Assembly: GCA_002794785.1 (NCBI GenBank)
Contig: NBBA01000014.1
Coordinates: 744,001-808,000 of the forward strand
From: Coniferiporia sulphurascens
Taxonomy: Eukaryota > Basidiomycota > Agaricomycetes > Hymenochaetales > Hymenochaetaceae
DNA: 64,000 nt
Direction: 5' to 3'
The notes below the pieces were generated by a model, which saw only the letters and a list, made by a program, of their open reading frames with translations, was not told where the DNA came from and did no database searches. Positions 57,443 through 64,000 of the stretch are shown piece by piece; the first letter of the stretch is position 1; the number at the start of each line of letters is the position of its first letter. Both the position numbers and the translations under genes were made by a program.

Positions 57443-59501
57443 ATGGCCGCCACATTCAGAGCCCCCAAACTCGCATTGTTCTCATATGCCTTGCTCGGGT
57501 TTGTAGGAGCTGCAACGAGCACGTCTCTAACCTCCTCGAAGGCGAGGACACTGCAGTATCTTGATACGTGCACAGAAATAGCTTCTGCCATTTCGAACGC
57601 TTCGACTGTCTACTACCCTTGTACGTTTCTTTTCCGATAGAAAAGATTTTCTGAATGTTGAGTTTTTCCTAGTGTCTATTGAGTATGGCTCGGACATTGA
57701 GCACTGGGCCTCCTCAAGCACTCAGGAGTCCACGTGCTCCGTCCAGCCTGGCAGTGCAGAGGACGTAGGCGTTATTGTGGGTATCAAATACGCACTCGTC
57801 ATTTGTCCGTGTACTAAATCCGTTCAACACGGCAGCTTCAAATCGTGAACAGAACGCAGACACCTTTTGCTGTACGTCTTCTCAAGTTTGATATTCAATG
57901 TCTTGAAGATTCTGACTCGTTCTGTGGCCCTGTTCAGGTCAAGGGCGGCGGACACGCTACGAATCAGGGCTTCTCTTCTACAGAGGGCGTACACATTTCG
58001 ATGGTACGCTTCAATGAGGTTGTCTACGATGCATCATCCGGCACAGCGGATATTGGCCCAGGCCTCATATGGGACGATGTATACTCTGCATTGGCTCCGT
58101 ACAACGTTAATGTTGTGGGTGGTCGTGTTACAGGTGTCGGTGTGGCCGGGTTCACGCTTGGGGGAGGTGCGTGTGTATATCGTGCGCTTGATCTAAACCC
58201 AAAGACGTTAATTTGGAGCAATCGTGTTTAAGGCTACTCTTGGCTGACAAACCAGTATGGTTTGACTATTGACACGGTACAGGCGTACGAGCTCGTCTTG
58301 CCCAACGGAACAATCACTAGCGTCACCTCATCGTCTAACCCAGACCTCTTCTTCGGTCTCAGAGTAAGTCTTCATTAGCCTTGCACTGTGCGGCATACTC
58401 ACGCCCCGACCCGGTCTACAGGGAGGTTTCAATAATTTCGTAATTACTTTTCTTCCATAAGATTTCCCGGCCACGCTGACCACTACGTGCATATTTTCAA
58501 CTGTCGCAGGGAATCGTTACGAAATTTACACTCCAGACGTTCCCTCAAGGGCAGGTCTGGGGAGGTCTGATTATCTACCTTGGAGACAAGCTTGATGCGC
58601 TCGCGGAGGCAACCGCAAACTTCAGTGCGAATAACACTGACCCCAAGGCCGCAATTATTACCGAATTAAACACTCTGGTCGGCCTGGTTCGTGACGTATT
58701 GTCTTCCGTTCTCCGGGAGCGTTATCTCACGATGACCTCTCCACTAGCCCGGTGCGACTTTAAGCATCTTTTATGATGGCCCGGACCAGCCTGAAGGCAT
58801 CTTTGACGAGTTCCTTGCTATCGAGGCTTTCTCGACGGATGTCTCCACACGCTCTTTCGTATCTCTGGTTCAGTCTGCGCCGTCCAATGCTACTGCTGGC
58901 CAGCGGTAAGTTGAAAGTCTTCACTCCTTACAGATTGGGTATTGATGGCAAGCAGTGGTGCATTCCACACGGTCACCGTGTCTGACCTATCTCCAAGCTT
59001 ACTAGACGTCGTCGTGAATGAGACCACTGTACGTATGATTTTCTTCAGACTCAGTCACGAGGAGAGCCATACTAACCATCTTTCGCTGTGCATCAGTTCT
59101 GGGGATCATCTCTGAGTTCACTCTTTTCCACGGGCACGTTCGTCTCGTACGACGTCGAACCCTTCCTTACCTCGCTCTTTACGCACGGATCCGATAGTGC
59201 ATACCCACCCTCGCGCACACAAGGTCTCTTCCCCATAAACCTCTATTACGCATGGGTCCTCCCTGCGGGTGATGACTATTTCCTCGACGCAATCAAGCAG
59301 AGTGCGGCGACGATCCAGGCGGCGGCCATCGCAGAGGGCCAGGATATCGCTGACGCTGCGCTGTATGGCAACTATGCCGTCATTGGGACAAGTATCGACA
59401 GGATTTACGCGGATAACGTTGACCGCCTGCAGTCGATCAAGGCACAGTACGACCCGAGTAACGTGATGGGTCTAGCCGGCGGATGGAAGTTCTCAGTATA
59501 G
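57443..59501 (+). CDS. Secreted FAD-linked oxidoreductase (BBE / GMC-unlike, FAD_binding_4), copy 1
   Basis: A flavoenzyme of the berberine-bridge / glucooligosaccharide-oxidase group, about 500 residues in about ten exons. It has a signal peptide (APKLALFSYALLGFVGAATS), then CSVQPGSAEDV. The FAD domain carries KGGGHATNQGFSS (His near the flavin), GRVTGVGVAGFTLGGG joined across an intron to YSWLTNQYGL, and LVLPNGTITSV. The substrate domain has GLR-GGFNNF-GIVTKFTLQ, the three parts joined across two introns. The C-terminal BBE block ends NVDRLQSIKAQYDPSNVMG. Every exon junction I tested keeps frame, including one that starts at CCCGGT in 58749-58754, so the gene looks intact. Substrate is unknown; extracellular carbohydrate or alcohol oxidation with H2O2 release is the family norm. 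A second copy follows in the same direction. Confidence 0.85.
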
Positions 59502-60382
59502 TCTGTCATTACGCACTCTACCCTTTCTGTTCGGTTACTTCCTGTCATACGTGAGTGTCATACTGAACGACGCTACAATACGAGATATCACATTTCCTCA
59601 AGGGGTTTGAGAAGCGCTTTGAATGTCACTCCTCAAATCGTTGATGGACGGCACCAATTCGTCTAAGAAGCCATCAAAAAGATGCAGCTGAGTTTACCCA
59701 TCCCGAACACCTCCAAAACTTGTGGCGCCCCTTACATGTAAGTTGCGATGCGCATTGTCTCGCTTTGCAACAAGAAAAATATTGGCACTGTGTCGCAGGT
59801 TATCCGACTTGAGTAAACGGGCTTTCTTTCATCTGTCATACGTAGCTTCAGCCATTGAAGCGCATGAGTCCAGGTTCATCTATTCGAAGTAATAAATGCT
59901 TTATACTGATCCTCCCTGACAAACAGTAGCACCAGTCCGATGCTGTGCGAGACAGTTCATTTGTCCAGATGCGCATGCTACTTCCGCTTTTCCTGCACTA
60001 ATCGGGTGCAATACGAAGCTGTACTTTGAACATCCATATTGAGTACGAGCGCCTCATTGATCAGACAGTACCATGGGGCTCGTGTTCTCCGAGTCCATCT
60101 TCGACACAAGGCAACTATGAAATTACCGGATTAGAAGCTTCCTTCTAGGGCGGCAGAAACACCGTAAAGCGCGTGTTCCGCTAAGTACGGGTGTTGCGTC
60201 TCCCGCTATTATTTTATTCCCACAGTTTAGAGCGCATTAAATGGGTAGACCCGATGAAGCGAACTTCCAGCACCCTTTATGGCGCGCGCCGGTGATAGAG
60301 GGCCGAGGTTAGTCGTAAACTGCCTTTTGATAAAAAGGAAAGAAGTGAAGGTTCGAAGCTGTGTACCGAGTCCCCCTTTGCA
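59502..60382. other. Spacer between tandem FAD oxidoreductase genes
   Basis: 880 bases with no gene. The right-hand 200 bases form the promoter of copy 2 and resemble the promoter of copy 1. Confidence 0.6.
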
Positions 60383-62472
60383 ATGGGCACCACGGTCAGA
60401 GCTACCAAACTTGCTCTCCTCACACATGTATTGCTCGGATTCTTGGGAGGTGCAACGAGCACGTCAATGCCTTCATCGGAGGCAATGACGCCCCAGTATC
60501 TCGATGCTTGCATAGAAATCGCTTCTGCGATTTCAGCTGCGTCGGCCGTCTACTATCCCTGTACGTCTTCTTAAATTCCAAAAAATAAGGCACACCCTGG
60601 TGTTGAACTTTATCCAGCGTCCTCAGAGTATGGATTGGACATTGAGCATTATGCTACTTCAAGCACGGAAGAGTCTGTGTGCTCTGTCGAGCCTGGTAGT
60701 GCGGAAGACGTCGGCGTTATTGTGCGTGTCAAATGCACCCTTGTATAGTTTATATGTAGGTTAAGTCAATTATCCAACAGCTCCAAATTGTGAAAAAAGC
60801 GCGGACACCATTTGCAGTGCGTCTTCAAGAAGGGATATCCCGCGTTCTTAGATTAGTCGGCTGACCCGCATTGCGGCCGTTGTTAGGTCAAGGGCGGCGG
60901 ACATGCCATGAACCAGGGCTTCTCGTCAACGAAGGGCGTGCATATTTCGATGACGCGCTTTAACAAGGTTGTCTACGATGCGTCGTCTGGTACAGTCGAC
61001 GTTGGCTCAGGCCTCAAATGGGATGATGTGTATTCTGCGTTGGCTGAGTACAACGTGAACGTCGCGGGTGGGCGCGTTACGGGTATCGGAGTCGCTGGAT
61101 TCACGCTCGGAGGAGGTACGTGTATATGATGTGACTTGATTTTGAGACGTAGACTTAGAGATCTACACTCGGCCAAATAGGATATTCCTGGCTAACAAAC
61201 CAACACGGTTTAGCACTTGATACGGTGAAGGCGTACGAGCTTGTCCTGCCAAACGGGACGGTTACCAACGTTACTTCCTCGTCCAATCCGGACCTCTTCT
61301 TTGGCCTCAGAGTAAGCTTCCATGTTCTTCATGTCGTGCGGTACATTTACGCTCCAGTCTGTTCCGCAGGGTGGATTCAATAATTTCGTGATTTATTTAT
61401 TTTATTTTTAAATGACGTGTCTCAGCTACGCTAACTGCGGCGCGCATCTTTTTTTCTTTCACAGGGAATCGTTACAAAATTCACACTCCAGGCGTTCCCT
61501 CAAGGGCAGGTTTGGGGAGGTGAAATTCTCTACCTCGGGGACAAGTTGGATGCGCTCGCCAAGGCAACTGCGAACTTCAGTGCGAATAACACTGATCCCA
61601 AGGCTCAAATCATAACCGCGTTTAATTCACAAGCGGGTCTGGTTCGTCATATAGTTCATCCGAGTCATCTCTTATTTTCCATCAACACCAGCTCATCAGA
61701 ACCCTTATGCATCAGCTCATCGGGTCTGCCAACATCTTTTACGATGGCCCGGACCAGCCTGAAGGCATCTTCGACGAATTCCTTGCAATCGAGGCTCTTG
61801 AGAAGAATATCTCCACGCGGTCTTTTCTGTCTTTGGTCCAATCGGCGCCAGTCAATGCCACTAGTGGCGAGCGGTAAGTTCTTAAAAATTATTCATCAAG
61901 GGTTGTATACCGACAACAGCCAGCGGTGCATACCACACGGTCTCCGTATCCGCTTGGTCCCAAAACTTGCTAAATGTCATATTGAACGAGACCGACGTTC
62001 GTATTGCTAATTTCCCCAGATTATGTCAAGAATGCGATGGTACTAATCAGCTCCTGCTATGCTTTAGTTCTGGGGGTCCTCCCTCGGCTCACTCTTCCCC
62101 TCGGGCACGCTCATCTCGTACGCCGTGGAGCCCTTCCTCACCTCTCTCTTCACGCATGGGTCCGACAGTGCATACCCGCCCTCGCGTACACAGGGCCTCT
62201 TCCCCTTAAACCTCGCGTACGAATGGAGCAATTCTTCGAGCGACAGCTATTTCCTCGATGCCATGAGGCAGAGTGTAGCGACGATTCGGGCGGCCGCCGT
62301 CGCGGAGGGACAAAACGTCGCTCATGCCGCGCTGTACGGCAATTATGCTTTAGCCGGGACGGGTATCGATAGGATCTATACGACTAATGTCGACCGCTTG
62401 GAGTCGATTAAGGCTCGGTACGATCCGGACAATGTGATGGGGCTAGCGGGTGGGTGGAAATTCCCTGTGTAA
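60180..62472 (+). repeat. Tandem duplication unit 2 (FAD oxidoreductase with promoter)
   Basis: This unit is the right partner of the direct duplication described at 57230-59501, with the same orientation, gene layout and upstream similarity. Confidence 0.7.
60383..62472 (+). CDS. Secreted FAD-linked oxidoreductase, copy 2
   Basis: Paralog of the gene at 57443 with the same exon plan. The signal peptide is ATKLALLTHVLLGFLGGATS. Blocks in order are CSVEPGSAEDV, KGGGHAMNQGFSSTKG, GRVTGIGVAGFTLGGG joined to YSWLTNQHGLALDTV, LVLPNGTVTNV, GLR-GGFNNF-GIVTKFTLQ, SANIFYDGPDQPEGIFDEF, then FWGSSLGSLFPSGTLISYAV and a final LESIKARYDPDNVMG. The FAD-binding His and Gly-rich loop are kept. Frame looks unbroken, though the intron near 61650-61740 is longer than its counterpart in copy 1. 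Scattered changes at many surface positions (for example Ile to Leu in the post-YSW segment) show that the duplication is not very recent. Whether substrates differ is unknown. Confidence 0.84.
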
Positions 62473-62848
62473 CCAGCTTCACTGCCCCGTCGCCGTGCAT
62501 GGGGGTAGCTATCAAATACATAGTGAATGTCGCCGGTAATACAAAATGGTACTTGTCTGCATTCACGCAACTCGAAAAGGAGGAGCAGAGGATTTACCAC
62601 TGACAATCCGCAAATCATAGATCGACGACGCCGATTCACTTGAAGTTGGTCTTCCAAATATATAAGCGCGGCCTACTTCCTCTGAAGCTTGGTAAGTTCT
62701 TGGACTTACGGCACAACTGATTCCACATTTATTCAGCTTCACTCGGTAAAAGGAGTTAAGGTTGATCGAATTTGCGGTCTAGCCGATTCGAGTTTACATA
62801 CAAATTCTTATTTCAATTCCGCATGCACTGCCAAACTTCGCGAGATCT
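62473..62848. other. Convergent 3' intergenic region
   Basis: 376 bases between the stop of FAD oxidoreductase copy 2 (+) and the stop of the right-edge gene (-). No gene is seen. Confidence 0.6.
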
Positions 62849-64000
62849 TCAGTAGAAGGGGCTACCCCATGAAGCAAGTGCAATCTTTCGAGGGCGCGAG
62901 GGCTTCACAGCCATCCTAATAGACTTCCCCCTCTTCTCTGCCTGGACACTAGCGTAATACACAAGCCTGTCACGGATTTCCTGCCAATGCATAATCAAAC
63001 CTCGGTACTAAGCATGCCTACGAGCGATACTAGGGCACTTACCAACATCATCGCGTGGTACTCGGCATCCCGCACGACCCGCATGCGTGCTTCAAGCTCC
63101 ATGCAGAGTGCCTCCATGTATGCGGTACTCTTCACCCGGCATGCACGGTCGCCCGCGCCAAATACGAGCGCGCGCAGGGCAGCCAGTGCGGCGCGGGGTG
63201 CGTGCGTGTCCCCACGCACGAGGTCGATGCACGCCTGCAAGTCATGCGCGCGGAGAACGTCCGCCGCAAAGAGCGCACCAGCGAACGCTGCGAGATGTAG
63301 TGCGCGCGCGCCGTAGCGCCGCTCGCGTTCACGCTCGTGCTGGGGGTGTGCGGAGCGCTCGAGGATGCGCCATAGGTCTGACCTCTGAACATATACAGAG
63401 AGACGAAGTAGGTGAGAGATAGAAATTAAAGAGGGTTGATATTACTAATGAGGGTACGAAGCATGCGCACCTTCTTCCACATTCTCTGGAAAGATTGCAT
63501 AGCTATGCTGCGCAATGCTGAGCGCAGTGCCGCAGTGCTAACGCCCTGCGCTGCTCGCATCGCCTGCTCGACGCAGCTCAGGACCGCGGTTGGGTCCCCT
63601 ATGTTCACGCCCTCCGTCGCATGGTATACAAGGTACGCTGCGCGAACCGATGCAGACTCAGTCTCGCATTCAGCAGCGAGAACCGCAGTCCCGAAGACAG
63701 GCGACGATGATGTGACGCTCGCACAGTCACTGGAGCTGTCCCCCGCAGACGATTCAGATGACGCACTTGACGAGAAGTCAGAGCCTGGGGGAGATGGGGC
63801 TCCGACTGAGCGGTGCGAAGCAAGCAAGGGCGAGATGGGCAGCACGAGTTGTGGACGGCACGCCGTGGCGCTGCGAATCTCAAGCATGTCCCGCACGTAG
63901 AAGATCGGAGCATCGTCGTCTGCGTCGTCCCCGCCGGCATCCACGAGCGAGTTCGTCGTCACTGTACCAGGGACGGCCTTCCAGGCGCGCTCCAATTCCG
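62849..64000 (-). CDS. Uncharacterised helical protein, 3' part (cut by right edge)
   Basis: The gene begins beyond base 64000; no ATG occurs in frame at the edge. From right to left: a linker with an acidic tract (DAGGDDADDDAP) and a Ser-rich stretch, then alpha-helical blocks (SVRAAYLVYHATEGVN, VSTAALRSALRSIAMQ). An intron near 63386-63471 joins WKK to RSDLWRILERSAHPQ. AFAGALFAADVLRAHDLQAC and ALAALRALVFGAGDRA follow. A second intron near 63013-63046 joins HAMML to YRGLIMHWQEIRDRLVYY. The end is KIALASWGSPFY with the stop at 62849-62851. The FAGALF...L...C / ALRALVFGAG pattern loosely recalls HEAT/MIF4G-type repeats of basidiomycete eIF4G-like proteins, but this is weak. The function is unknown. 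Confidence 0.65.

Larger units (their letters stand above)
57230..59501 (+). repeat. Tandem duplication unit 1 (FAD oxidoreductase with promoter)
   Basis: This unit is the left partner of a direct duplication with 60180-62472. Similarity includes about 200 bases before the ATG (shared words around 57241-57400 and 60183-60340), the full exon-intron layout and the stop codon. Confidence 0.7.

Overview
The window is eukaryotic nuclear DNA from a filamentous fungus, almost certainly a basidiomycete of the Agaricomycetes (polypore or mushroom type). The evidence is genes broken by many 45-65 nt GT-AG introns, one- to several-codon exons, a GT48 glucan synthase, a fungal heme-thiolate peroxidase, LysM and RlpA-like secreted proteins, a STE6-like ABC exporter and tandem fungal FAD oxidoreductases. 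No operon logic applies. I saw no tRNA, rRNA, CRISPR array or intact transposon. Exon borders were read by eye from splice consensus, frame continuity and family similarity.

Layout. 0-9 kb is a cluster of secreted-protein genes: the 3' end of a chloroperoxidase-like gene, three tandem RlpA-like double-psi beta-barrel genes (the middle one dead), and a two-LysM protein between copies 2 and 3. 9.6-20.4 kb holds an unknown two-helix membrane protein (+), then on the minus strand a purine nucleoside phosphorylase, an F-box protein and a full ABC-B transporter of STE6 type. After a 2.6 kb gap, 23-30.6 kb holds the complex I 75 kDa subunit (-), a class 3 lipase (+) and a Tag1-like membrane protein (+). 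31-36 kb holds a large FHA-domain protein with short TP-x3-G repeats and a basic tail, Ki-67-like in layout (-), and a divergent Yip1-family Golgi protein (+). 37.9 kb has a possible small secreted protein. 39-45.1 kb is the 1,3-beta-glucan synthase FKS1 (+), convergent with the kinetochore gene MIS12/MTW1 (-). 48-50.3 kb is a cytochrome P450 (-), 53 kb is ribosomal protein eL27 (-), and 57.4-62.5 kb is a tandem pair of secreted FAD-linked oxidoreductases (+). The right edge cuts an uncharacterised helical protein (-).

How they fit. Housekeeping genes (PNP, complex I, FKS1, MIS12, eL27, Yip1, Tag1-like) alternate with accessory secreted or metabolic genes (peroxidase, DPBB, LysM, P450, FAD oxidases). 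The accessory genes occur in tandem copies with one pseudogene and are flanked by long gene-poor stretches. The most unusual items are the Ki-67-like FHA protein and the decaying, diversifying DPBB/LysM cluster.
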